A stretch of DNA of 16,474 bases, taken from Thermoplasmata archaeon. Lineage in GTDB: Archaea > Thermoplasmatota > Thermoplasmata > Halarchaeoplasmatales > Halarchaeoplasmataceae. Under the pieces are notes generated by a model that was not told the origin of the DNA, searched no databases, and saw nothing but the letters and a program-made list of their open reading frames with translations. Position numbers and translations under genes: made by a program. Of this stretch, positions 1-6,070 are shown piece by piece. Location of the stretch: NCBI GenBank assembly GCA_019594025.1, contig JAFDUB010000028.1, forward strand, positions 1-16,474, read 5' to 3'. The stretch's first letter is position 1. The number at the start of each line of letters is the position of its first letter.

Positions 1-9
1 CAACGTTGG

Positions 10-107
10 CGATTAGTTCTTCCGCTTCACTGGCGTTCAATTCGTTCTGAGTGGCACAGGGGAGAGCAACATCGCATTCGAAGCCCCAAGGTCTGCCTCC
101 TTCCACA
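10..107 (-). repeat. Inverted 98-bp copy of an internal gdhA segment
   Basis: Read on the minus strand, these 98 bases match positions 2559-2656 (inside gdhA, plus strand) with no mismatch that I can find by eye. The copy is therefore inverted relative to the intact gene. At its inner edge the sequence changes from nuoF to gdhA at a shared TGTGGA, a 6-bp microhomology. Bases 1-9 diverge, with two differences from gdhA, and begin with a piece of the palindrome GCCAACGTTGGC, which also occurs at 2935-2946 in gdhA. The fragment is out of the gdhA frame inside the nuoF reading frame and brings in a stop codon. It is not a gene. An inverted join over microhomology a few kb away is the classic form of a multiple-displacement-amplification or assembly chimera; a real genomic rearrangement is the alternative. 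Confidence 0.93.
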
Positions 108-923
108 GACGAAAGCACCGGCGCCCTCTTTAATGTGTATATCGAAGGAAAAATCCGTACCTAAGATATTTTCACCTAATAATCCCTTCTCTTTCGCCTG
201 TTCGATCCCGATTTCCAAACGTTTCAGTGCTAAAGGATACTCGGCACGACAGTATATGTACGAATCGCCGGCACCGATGGCGTAGGCGCCTATTATCATC
301 CCCTCTAGAACCGCATGAGGGTCTCCTTCGAGTATGGAACGGTCCATGAAAGCTCCGGGGTCCCCGTCATCGGCGTTGCAGATGATGTACTTTTCATCTC
401 CCGGTGCGTCGGCTGCGAACTGCCACTTCAAACCTGTGGGGAATCCTGCACCACCCCTACCCCTTAAGTTGCTTTCCTTGATCTCATCTATGACTTCTTG
501 GGGTGTCATTTCGGTTAGAGCCTTTTTGAGCGCTTCGTAGCCTCCTGAATCGATGTACTCCTCTATATCCTCAGGGTCTATCACTCCGCTGTTGCGAAGT
601 ACTATCTTCTCCTGACTTCTGAAGTAATCGTAGCTTTCTTCAGGAGAACTGATCAATTTTTTTTCTACCGGTACACCCTTAATCAGATGTGACTCGACTA
701 TCTCGTCAACATCGCTTACCCCTACATCTCCATAGACGTACACTCCCTTTGAATCGTGAATTTCGACGATAGGTTCGTTATGGCACATCCCTACACAACC
801 AACTTTGGTAATTTCGTTGTCTAAAGATCCCTGTGCAACTTTGTTTCTTAACGCGATATCTACCTCTCCCGCACCGGCGGCTATACCGCAGGATGCGTAG
901 CCTATCAATATTTTAGTGGTCAT
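102..923 (-). CDS. nuoF: NuoF/HndC-type NAD(P)H-binding flavoprotein subunit, 3'-truncated
   Basis: This is the NADH/NADPH- and FMN-binding subunit of a complex I-like, bidirectional-hydrogenase-like or formate-dehydrogenase-like electron-transfer module in the cytoplasm. Residues 1-90 form a thioredoxin-like [2Fe-2S] domain with Cys12, Cys43 and Cys47, as in HndC/HydB-type fusions. The FMN/NAD domain follows, with GRGGAGFPTG at 155-164, NADDGDPGAFMDRSILEGDP at 183-202 and GAGAFVCG at 267-274. After Gly274 the family continues CGEET..., but here the sequence turns into the inverted gdhA copy and the frame runs into a stop near position 27. The rest of the FMN domain, the SLBB domain and the C-terminal 4Fe-4S domain are missing. 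The ATG start overlaps the nuoE stop (ATGA), so the two genes are translationally coupled. I infer the truncation to be an artefact of the left edge. The partner complex cannot be told from this window. Confidence 0.9.
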
Positions 924-1399
924 TTTCCATCACCTCTGTACTTGGCCACGACCGCCTTTACTTTGTCCCTATCCAAATTACCGTGAGCGGTTTCATCCAC
1001 CATGATCACCGGTGCAAGACTGCAGCACCCTAAACAGGCAACCCTTTCCAAAGTGAATGTACCATCCGGGGTGGTTTCTCCGCTTTTGATACCCAATTCG
1101 TTCTCCAGGATTTCGTTTATCTTGTCCGCCCCTCGAACGTGACAGGCTGTTCCATGACAAACTTTAACCAAGTGATCTCCCAGGGGCTCTAACCTGAACT
1201 GTGCGTAAAAAGTGGTGACCCCGTACACCTTACTCAGAGGTATATCCAGATAATTGGATATCTCTTCCATAATGTCCCTTGGAAGATATCCAAAATGCTT
1301 CTGACAGGCCTGAAGCATGGGTATCAAGGAACTCTCTTCTGGTGTAAATCTATTCAAGATCTCTCTGGTCTTTTCTCTTTTGGGTTGTGACGCCTTCAT
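920..1399 (-). CDS. nuoE: NuoE/HndA-type [2Fe-2S] thioredoxin-like subunit
   Basis: This is the small [2Fe-2S] subunit that pairs with NuoF to pass electrons between NAD(P)H and a hydrogenase, formate dehydrogenase or other partner. From the ATG at 1399 it has 159 residues, the usual family length. An N-terminal helical bundle is followed by a thioredoxin-like fold with the ligand pattern C-X4-C (CHGTAC) and C-X3-C (CLGCC), then SLAPVIMVD. A GTG at 1408 in the same frame is unlikely to be the start, because it lies inside GAGGTG (1406-1411), an excellent Shine-Dalgarno sequence six bases upstream of the ATG. The stop overlaps the nuoF start by 4 bp. A candidate promoter and a perfect dyad lie upstream. 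Family assignment is secure; the physiological partner is unknown. The electron bifurcation seen in some NuoEF-containing complexes cannot be judged here. Confidence 0.92.
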   Translation of the reverse strand: MKASQPKREKTREILNRFTPEESSLIPMLQACQKHFGYLPRDIMEEISNYLDIPLSKVYGVTTFYAQFRLEPLGDHLVKVCHGTACHVRGADKINEILENELGIKSGETTPDGTFTLERVACLGCCSLAPVIMVDETAHGNLDRDKVKAVVAKYRGDGK

Positions 1400-1408
1400 T
1401 GAATGCAC

Positions 1409-1659
1409 CTCTAAGATGAGCAGTGGTTTTCATGTACCTTGGGAAGTGATTATTGGAACGATTATAAGATTTGTGGAGGAAATCTTATTCGGGAGGTTGG
1501 ATAAGGTTTACAAAATTGGGACATGTTTTTGTGAAAAATGTCCACTTTGTTTATTTCCTTTAATCCATGATTGGCAATCGAAACTGTTAAATTCCACACC
1601 CTCTTATGCAAAATCCCCCTTGAATTTGTAGATAGGGGAAGAAAAAAGGAGATTTAACG
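1409..1659. other. Divergent nuoE-gdhA intergenic region
   Basis: No coding gene is visible in these 251 bases. They hold the nuoE promoter/dyad candidate and a second imperfect stem-loop at 1519-1543 (GGACAT pairing with ATGTCC, with an inner T-run facing an A-run). Two weak gdhA TATA candidates are GTTAAATT near 1585-1592, preceded by a CGAAA BRE-like stretch, and CTTATGCAAAA at 1603-1613. The gdhA ribosome binding site AAGGAG lies at 1646-1651, eight bases before the ATG. I cannot decide between the two gdhA promoter candidates. Confidence 0.5.
1459..1488 (-). promoter_or_regulatory. Candidate nuoEF promoter overlapping a perfect 9-bp dyad
   Basis: A TATA-like stretch (minus strand ATCTTATAAT, 1461-1470) lies about 65 bases upstream of the nuoE ATG, leaving room for a ~40-base leader with the GAGGTG site. 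It is embedded in a perfect inverted repeat, ATAAGATTT (1464-1472), 7-base spacer GTGGAGG, AAATCTTAT (1480-1488). A dimeric regulator bound here would cover the TATA/BRE region. The dyad is directly visible; the promoter and operator roles are inferred. Confidence 0.4.
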
Positions 1660-2994
1660 ATGCCAATAGATAAAATTTATGAACAGGTCGTGAATAGAAA
1701 CCCGGGTGAAGTTGAGTTCCACCAGGCGGTTAAAGAAGTTCTGGAGTCCATCGAACCGGCGCTCGAACAGCACCCGGAGTTCGTTAGTGCGAAGGTCGTT
1801 GAGAGGATAGTGGAGCCCGAGAGACAGATTATATTCCGAGTTCCATGGGTGGACGACAACGGAGACGTACAGGTTAACCGTGGTTTCAGAGTTCAATTCA
1901 ACAGTGCTATCGGTCCGTACAAGGGCGGGATCAGATTCCACCCTTCCGTGTACCTAGGGATCATCAAATTCCTGGGCTTCGAACAGATATTCAAGAACGC
2001 CCTGACCGGCTTGGCAATGGGTGGAGGAAAAGGTGGTTCGGATTTTGATCCCAAAGGTAAGTCCGATAATGAAGTGATGCGTTTCTGTCAAAGCTTCATG
2101 ACCGAACTCACCCGTCATGTGGGACCGGATACCGACGTGCCCGCCGGTGACATAGGCGTCGGTAGAAGGGAGATAGGCTACATGTTCGGACAGTACAGAA
2201 GACTGGTAAATAGATTCGAAGGTGTTCTCACAGGTAAAGGACCGGAATGGGGCGGCTCTCTGGGTAGGCCCGAGGCGACCGGATACGGTTTGGTCTATTT
2301 CACTCAGGAGATGCTGAAGGATAATGGAGAAGATCTCAAAGGAAAGACGGTCGCCATATCCGGCTCGGGAAACGTTGCCCAGTTCGCGTTGGATAAGTGT
2401 CTACAGATGGGTGCTAAAGTGATCACACTATCGGATTCCAGCGGATGTATCTACGATCCCGACGGTATAGACCGTGATAAATTCGAATACGTCATGAAAC
2501 TGAAGAACATAAAACGAGGTCGGATCAAAGAGTACGCAGAGGAGTACGATGTTGAGTATGTGGAAGGAGGCAGACCTTGGGGCTTCGAATGCGATGTTGC
2601 TCTCCCCTGTGCCACTCAGAACGAATTGAACGCCAGTGAAGCGGAAGAACTAATCGACAACGGTGTCATAGCGGTGGCCGAAGGTGCGAACATGCCGTCG
2701 ACCCCGGATGCGATCGAGACTTTCTTGGAGAAGGATATCATGTTCGGGCCTGCAAAGGCGGCTAACGCCGGCGGTGTTTCCGTCAGCGGCTTAGAGATGG
2801 CTCAGAACTCCCAAAGGTTGAGCTGGAGCTTCGAAGAAGTGGACAGTAAATTACAAGGGATAATGAAGAACATATACCGGACTACCGCGGACTACGGTAA
2901 AAAGTACGGAAGCGATGGGAATCTGGTAATGGGTGCCAACGTTGGCGGCTTCATGAAAGTAGCCAAGGTCATGATGGACCTCGGTGTTATCTGA
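1660..2994 (+). CDS. gdhA: NADP-type glutamate dehydrogenase
   Basis: Catalyses reversible reductive amination of 2-oxoglutarate to glutamate with NAD(P)H, a cytoplasmic ammonia-assimilation step. At 444 residues it matches the hexameric E. coli-type (GDH I) class rather than the shorter ~420-residue enzymes common in hyperthermophilic archaea. Visible motifs are GPYKGGIRFHPSV (85-97), the substrate-binding GGGKGGSDFDPKGKSD with Lys124, the catalytic PAGDIGVG with Asp164, and the Rossmann GSGNVA (235-240). The family C-terminal block AKAANAGGVSVSGLEMAQNS is also present. LSDSSG after the second beta strand is usual for NADP-preferring members. The AAGGAG site at 1646-1651 supports the start. 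A T-rich run follows the stop. Similarity to the bacterial class suggests ancient transfer, but that needs a phylogeny. Part of this gene (2559-2656) is repeated in inverted orientation at the window's left edge. Confidence 0.96.
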   Translation: MPIDKIYEQVVNRNPGEVEFHQAVKEVLESIEPALEQHPEFVSAKVVERIVEPERQIIFRVPWVDDNGDVQVNRGFRVQFNSAIGPYKGGIRFHPSVYLGIIKFLGFEQIFKNALTGLAMGGGKGGSDFDPKGKSDNEVMRFCQSFMTELTRHVGPDTDVPAGDIGVGRREIGYMFGQYRRLVNRFEGVLTGKGPEWGGSLGRPEATGYGLVYFTQEMLKDNGEDLKGKTVAISGSGNVAQFALDKCLQMGAKVITLSDSSGCIYDPDGIDRDKFEYVMKLKNIKRGRIKEYAEEYDVEYVEGGRPWGFECDVALPCATQNELNASEAEELIDNGVIAVAEGANMPSTPDAIETFLEKDIMFGPAKAANAGGVSVSGLEMAQNSQRLSWSFEEVDSKLQGIMKNIYRTTADYGKKYGSDGNLVMGANVGGFMKVAKVMMDLGVI

Positions 2995-2997
2995 ACA

Positions 2998-3020
2998 CAC
3001 TTTCCTTTTTTCTTTTTTTA
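2998..3020 (+). terminator. T-rich terminator after gdhA
   Basis: A pyrimidine run with T-tracts of six and seven starts a few bases after the gdhA stop. Archaeal RNA polymerase terminates at such oligo-T tracts without needing a hairpin, and none is visible here. Confidence 0.6.
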
Positions 3021-3035
3021 ACCGATTGTTTCCGA

Positions 3036-3050
3036 CATTTTTTTATTCTT
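3036..3050 (+). promoter_or_regulatory. TATA-like element before the OB-fold gene
   Basis: An A/T-rich stretch (ACATTTTTTTATTC) lies about 25-30 bases upstream of the ATG at 3071. No Shine-Dalgarno sequence precedes that ATG, so transcription would start at or just before it. A three-codon start-stop (ATG AAC TGA, 3059-3067) lies between, which would not matter in a leaderless message. The assignment rests on spacing only. Confidence 0.35.
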
Positions 3051-3070
3051 TGTAGCCATGAACTGACAAC

Positions 3071-3541
3071 ATGAATTCAGTAGATGATTACTACGAACTG
3101 GTGGATGACATTTACGAGAAGGGAGACTTTCTAGATGAGATCGAGAGAAGGTACGAACAGAATGCCGGCCTGTTCAAAAGAAGCACCATCGCACACATGA
3201 TCGCCGCGGAACAGGGAAGAGACAATAAATCCATCGCAAAGATAGGCGAAATCAAGCCTGGCGAGGAGGCTACCGTGGTGGGGGAGATAGTCGATTTGGG
3301 TACTTTAAGAACGTTCAAGTCTAAAGGTAAAGAGGGAAGGGTTAGAAACGTGCGTATCGACGACGTAAGCGGGTCTATTAAACTGGTGTTGTGGAACGAG
3401 CAAACCGAGATGGTTAACGACATGAAAAGGGGTCAACGGATACGTATAATCAACGGTTACGTTCAGGACCGGGGCTACGGTTTACAGATCAGTACGGGGA
3501 AATGGGGTGAGGTAATTATGGAAGAGGAAACGAAGGATTAA
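3071..3541 (+). CDS. RPA-like single OB-fold ssDNA-binding protein
   Basis: Probably binds single-stranded nucleic acid in replication or repair. Of its 156 residues, the first ~50 are a helical segment typical of the region before OB domains in archaeal RPA large subunits (DEIYEKG...EIERRYEQ...AHMIAAEQG). One OB-fold occupies about 57-150. Its landmarks are IGEIKPGEEATVVGEIVDLG, then GRVRNVRIDDVSGSIKLVLW, then RGQRIRIINGYVQDRGYGLQ and a final strand. It has one OB domain and no zinc finger, so it is shorter than multi-OB archaeal RPAs and could be an RPA accessory subunit or a stand-alone SSB. The zinc-ribbon gene follows after 25 bases. Family level is confident; the exact role is inferred. 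Confidence 0.82.
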   Translation: MNSVDDYYELVDDIYEKGDFLDEIERRYEQNAGLFKRSTIAHMIAAEQGRDNKSIAKIGEIKPGEEATVVGEIVDLGTLRTFKSKGKEGRVRNVRIDDVSGSIKLVLWNEQTEMVNDMKRGQRIRIINGYVQDRGYGLQISTGKWGEVIMEEETKD

Positions 3542-3566
3542 TATCCACCCCTACAGATTACCTATC

Positions 3567-3785
3567 ATGAGCGATTCGCAGGAAGACGTGGGCTATGTTG
3601 AAGTTTTGATCGAATGTCCCTTCTGTGGTGGATACGTGCCGGACGACTTCGAGTGTTTAAAGTGTGGCTCGGAGATTTTGGAGGAAGTGGAATACGAACA
3701 CATGAAATTCATATGCTCCATATGTAGGTCGGAAGTATCCGATGGATCGGATTTCTGCCCAACTTGTACCGCAGTACTCGAATAA
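3567..3785 (+). CDS. Small double zinc-ribbon protein
   Basis: An acidic 72-residue protein containing two consecutive CXXC-CXXC zinc ribbons. Ribbon 1 uses Cys17, Cys20, Cys30 and Cys33 (CPFCGG...CLKCGSE). Ribbon 2 uses Cys50, Cys53, Cys64 and Cys67 (CSICRSE...CPTC). There is no membrane segment and nothing else that identifies a family. It begins 25 bases after the OB-fold gene on the same strand, with no Shine-Dalgarno sequence in the gap, so the two are probably cotranscribed. RPA paralogues in some archaea carry a zinc finger, so a split OB/zinc partnership is possible. That is inference, and many archaeal zinc-ribbon proteins have no known role. Confidence 0.8.
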   Translation: MSDSQEDVGYVEVLIECPFCGGYVPDDFECLKCGSEILEEVEYEHMKFICSICRSEVSDGSDFCPTCTAVLE

Positions 3786-3857
3786 CCGTTCGACGGTTGT
3801 ACCAAATCATATATATCCATATAGGGGATTTTCTATTGTAACTCCGCAACACCCCCC

Positions 3858-3890
3858 CTCTTTTTTCTTTTTTTTTCGATTATATTTTTT
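3858..3890 (+). terminator. Oligo-T terminator after the zinc-ribbon gene
   Basis: A C-run is followed by T-tracts of six and nine, then another T-rich stretch, in the gap between the zinc-ribbon gene and the next promoter. This is a typical archaeal intrinsic termination region. Confidence 0.6.
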
Positions 3891-3910
3891 CCGTAATACC
3901 CGATGCCGGG

Positions 3911-3927
3911 GAAAGGTTTTTATATAA
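3911..3927 (+). promoter_or_regulatory. BRE/TATA promoter of the DUF5828-phosphate permease operon
   Basis: GAAAGG (BRE-like) is followed by TTTTTATATAA. The TATA centre is about 26 bases upstream of the ATG at 3948, the distance at which archaeal transcription initiates, so the message should be leaderless. This placement also rules out the in-frame ATG at 3903, which lies upstream of the box. Confidence 0.75.
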
Positions 3928-3947
3928 GAACCATCACCTATCCAACT

Positions 3948-4466
3948 ATGTCAACCGCCGGAATCGAGTTAACAAACTCAGGCGTTAGGTTGAAGGGACA
4001 CTGGGACCAGGTCTGCGATTTTGCTAAAGGCTTCGAGAATGTGATAAAAAAAACAGATATGGGTGAGCAAACGTTGAGTCAATTCCAACACTGGAGACCA
4101 AGGAAAAACGATTCCGAAGAGGACATCAAGCTTAAGACAGTGAACGAAGCGAAGGTCGATATGGATCACGTTAAAAATTCAAAGCTGGTAAAAAAAGTAG
4201 ACCGGATGAGCTGTTCTAAAGAGGACGTAATGAAGAAGACTACCTCTAGGGCGATTAAAACCATTTATTATCATTCGGCAAAATGTTTCATCAAGATGGA
4301 GGAGATTGTTTACGGAAAGTTGATGCTCAATTTCAATCCTTACTTCTTTGATCGTGAGGAGTTTTCAGCTAACCTACGTGTAAAAGATAAAAATAGATGT
4401 GAACTCAACATCAACTTCAACGATGACGATTTGCGTAACGAGATAAAAGCCCTTGTGAAGGGGTAA
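3948..4466 (+). CDS. DUF5828-like archaeal protein of unknown function
   Basis: A soluble, charged 172-residue protein. From memory of the family, it matches haloarchaeal DUF5828 proteins at both ends: N-terminal GVRLKGHWDQVCDFAKGFEN...HWRP, and C-terminal VYGKLML.NPYFFD.E.FSANLRV...NINFNDDDLRNEI. The middle (about 50-105) is lysine/aspartate-rich and probably helical. No catalytic motif is recognisable. The start is fixed by the leaderless promoter. The stop is four bases before the phosphate-permease ATG, so the pair is cotranscribed and probably coupled, which suggests a role linked to phosphate uptake. I infer that from position only. Confidence 0.68.
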   Translation: MSTAGIELTNSGVRLKGHWDQVCDFAKGFENVIKKTDMGEQTLSQFQHWRPRKNDSEEDIKLKTVNEAKVDMDHVKNSKLVKKVDRMSCSKEDVMKKTTSRAIKTIYYHSAKCFIKMEEIVYGKLMLNFNPYFFDREEFSANLRVKDKNRCELNINFNDDDLRNEIKALVKG

Positions 4467-4470
4467 GTGA

Positions 4471-5394
4471 ATGATTTTACTAAGTGTTTTATTATTAGCT
4501 AGTGCTTTTATGAGTATAGCTGTCGGTGCGTCGGCCATCGCTTCGGCCTTCGGGCCGGTGGCTTCTTCCGGTTCCACGAACATCATGCGCTCCGCTCTTT
4601 TAGCTGGCATAGCGGCACTGTTCGGTGCGGTACTTCAGGGGAGAAAGGTTACGGAAACCATAGGAGGGGATATACTGATCGGAAGTATGGGCGTTATTCA
4701 AGCCTTGATCATCCTTACAATTGCCTCCACACTGGTTATAGCCAGCGTACTAACCGATTACCCAATGCCTACCGCCTTCACAGTGGTCGGTGCTGTTATC
4801 GGCAGCGGTCTCGGTGTAGGCGTCCGGTGGAGCACAGTGAAAACTATAGTTGGATTCTGGATCCTCGTACCTTTTTTGGGAGTAGGCATAGGATACGGAC
4901 TTTACTTTGTAATACGATATCTGGTTCCGAAAGAAGAAAACAAAAAACGCATTCAAACAATGACACTTTTACTAGGTCTATTACTGGCCTTCACCGCCGG
5001 CGCCAATTCGGTAGGAAAGGCCATCGGACCCTTGATGGGACTCAACCTGAATGTGACTTATCTTTTAATCATGGGAGGAGTGGCTATGATGTTCGGAAGC
5101 TGGCTTTTATCACCTAGAGTTATAAACGCCATCTCCTTCGATTACTCCAGCATCGGACCTAGAAGGTCCATGGTAGCACTTGGAACCGCCGCACTGCTCA
5201 GCCAAGTGGGAACCTTTTTGGGCGTGCCCATTTCCTTCGCCCAGGCTATAATCGCGGCAGTCATCGGCAGCGGTTTGGCTGTAAAAGGAGCCGAAGTGGG
5301 GATCAAAAAGATCGTGTTCACCGCCGGGGCGTGGACCTCGGCGTTCTTGGTTGCCATGGGATTGGCGTACGGAGCCTCTCTTCTATTTTACTGA
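4471..5394 (+). CDS. pit: PiT-family inorganic phosphate transporter
   Basis: A low-affinity, ion-coupled inorganic phosphate permease (PHO4/PiT family) in the cytoplasmic membrane. It has 307 residues, the short archaeal form, hydrophobic throughout with roughly nine or ten membrane spans. The inverted-repeat architecture is visible: GASAIASAFGPV (19-30) answers GANSVGKAIGPL (177-188), and YPMPTAFTVVGAVIGSG (97-113) answers GVPISFAQAIIAAVIGSG (251-268). The first signature lacks the Asn and Asp of the classical GANDVANA motif, as in haloarchaeal members I remember, so coupling-ion use may differ. A short hydrophilic loop (153-161) separates the halves. It sits four bases after the DUF5828-like gene, with a purine-rich GAAGGGG upstream of its ATG. 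Confidence 0.88.
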   Translation: MILLSVLLLASAFMSIAVGASAIASAFGPVASSGSTNIMRSALLAGIAALFGAVLQGRKVTETIGGDILIGSMGVIQALIILTIASTLVIASVLTDYPMPTAFTVVGAVIGSGLGVGVRWSTVKTIVGFWILVPFLGVGIGYGLYFVIRYLVPKEENKKRIQTMTLLLGLLLAFTAGANSVGKAIGPLMGLNLNVTYLLIMGGVAMMFGSWLLSPRVINAISFDYSSIGPRRSMVALGTAALLSQVGTFLGVPISFAQAIIAAVIGSGLAVKGAEVGIKKIVFTAGAWTSAFLVAMGLAYGASLLFY

Positions 5395-5404
5395 ACTTTT
5401 CTCC

Positions 5405-5420
5405 GAAAACCATATTATCC
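5405..5420 (+). promoter_or_regulatory. BRE/TATA promoter of the GINS gene
   Basis: CGAAAA followed by CCATATTATCC is centred about 26 bases before the ATG at 5441, consistent with a leaderless transcript. It lies just after the permease stop. Confidence 0.6.
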
Positions 5421-5440
5421 CTAACACCGATTGGTACCCG

Positions 5441-6070
5441 ATGTCCGATGACGAATTTCAGTTCCAGGACCTGGTCGATACGTTGGAGAGAGAGAAGGCT
5501 GCTAAAACCATACAGGACTTGGATGATGATTTTTTCAGAAATATGAGAGAGTTTATCAGGGAACTTGAGGGTGAGGTTAATCAAAGAACTCAGGATATAA
5601 ATACGTTGGATAAAGTCGGTTTCGACCAGTTGATGAATGCTAGAAAAATGTCAAAGCATCTCATCAATGTACGGTTGAAAAAAATCTTATTGGCCGCGGT
5701 GCATCTACAGATGGGGGTTAAGAAGGTAAATACCAATGCCATGACCAATAGAGAGAATGAATTGTTTAACGATGTAAAGGACCTGCTGGAAGAGGCAAAG
5801 GGAGAGTTAAAAGAGGGGGAATACCGCAGAGTTAAAAAGGAGGAGGAACCACCAGCTCCGGTTAAAAAAAAGAAGAAACCGGAAGTGTCCGAAACCAAGG
5901 TCGGTGAAAGTCAGGAGGAGATACTAGTACATGTCACAGAGGACGTACCCACCTTTGTGGATATGGAAACAACTTACACTCTGAAAAAGGAAGATGTGGT
6001 CACACTCGGAGTGTACCTAGCCAACGTTCTCATCAAAAAGGAGTTGGCTAAGAAGGTAGACCTCAACTAA
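5441..6070 (+). CDS. GINS51-type DNA replication subunit
   Basis: Subunit of the archaeal GINS complex, which joins MCM helicase and the RecJ-like/Cdc45 protein at the replication fork. It has 209 residues in A-then-B domain order, as in Gins51/Sld5-Psf1-like proteins. The helical A domain spans about 5-125 (FFRNMREFIRELE...NARKMSKHLINVRLKKIL), and a Lys/Glu/Pro linker spans 129-158. The C-terminal B domain spans 160-207 with VTEDVPTFVDME and LKKEDVVTLGVYLANVLIKK. I chose the ATG at 5441 because the TATA box at ~5415 fits it and because upstream extensions would overlap the permease and run into unrelated sequence. Its stop overlaps the convergent rpl11 stop by 4 bp. Family call confident; the 51 rather than 23 type is inferred from domain order. 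Confidence 0.85.
   Translation: MSDDEFQFQDLVDTLEREKAAKTIQDLDDDFFRNMREFIRELEGEVNQRTQDINTLDKVGFDQLMNARKMSKHLINVRLKKILLAAVHLQMGVKKVNTNAMTNRENELFNDVKDLLEEAKGELKEGEYRRVKKEEEPPAPVKKKKKPEVSETKVGESQEEILVHVTEDVPTFVDMETTYTLKKEDVVTLGVYLANVLIKKELAKKVDLN

Noticed and set aside
27..101. C-terminal tail of the nuoF reading frame after CGR
   Set aside because: It is the inverted gdhA copy read in the wrong frame, not NuoF sequence, so it is excluded from the gene.
3803..3822. ATATATATCCATATA as a further promoter
   Set aside because: It lies between the zinc-ribbon stop and an oligo-T terminator and serves no downstream gene.
3903..3947. Longer DUF5828-like frame starting at the ATG at 3903
   Set aside because: That ATG lies upstream of the TATA box at 3917-3927, and the added 15 residues have no family counterpart.
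5351..5440. Upstream extension of the GINS frame
   Set aside because: It overlaps the permease gene and crosses the TATA box. Homology begins at the ATG at 5441.
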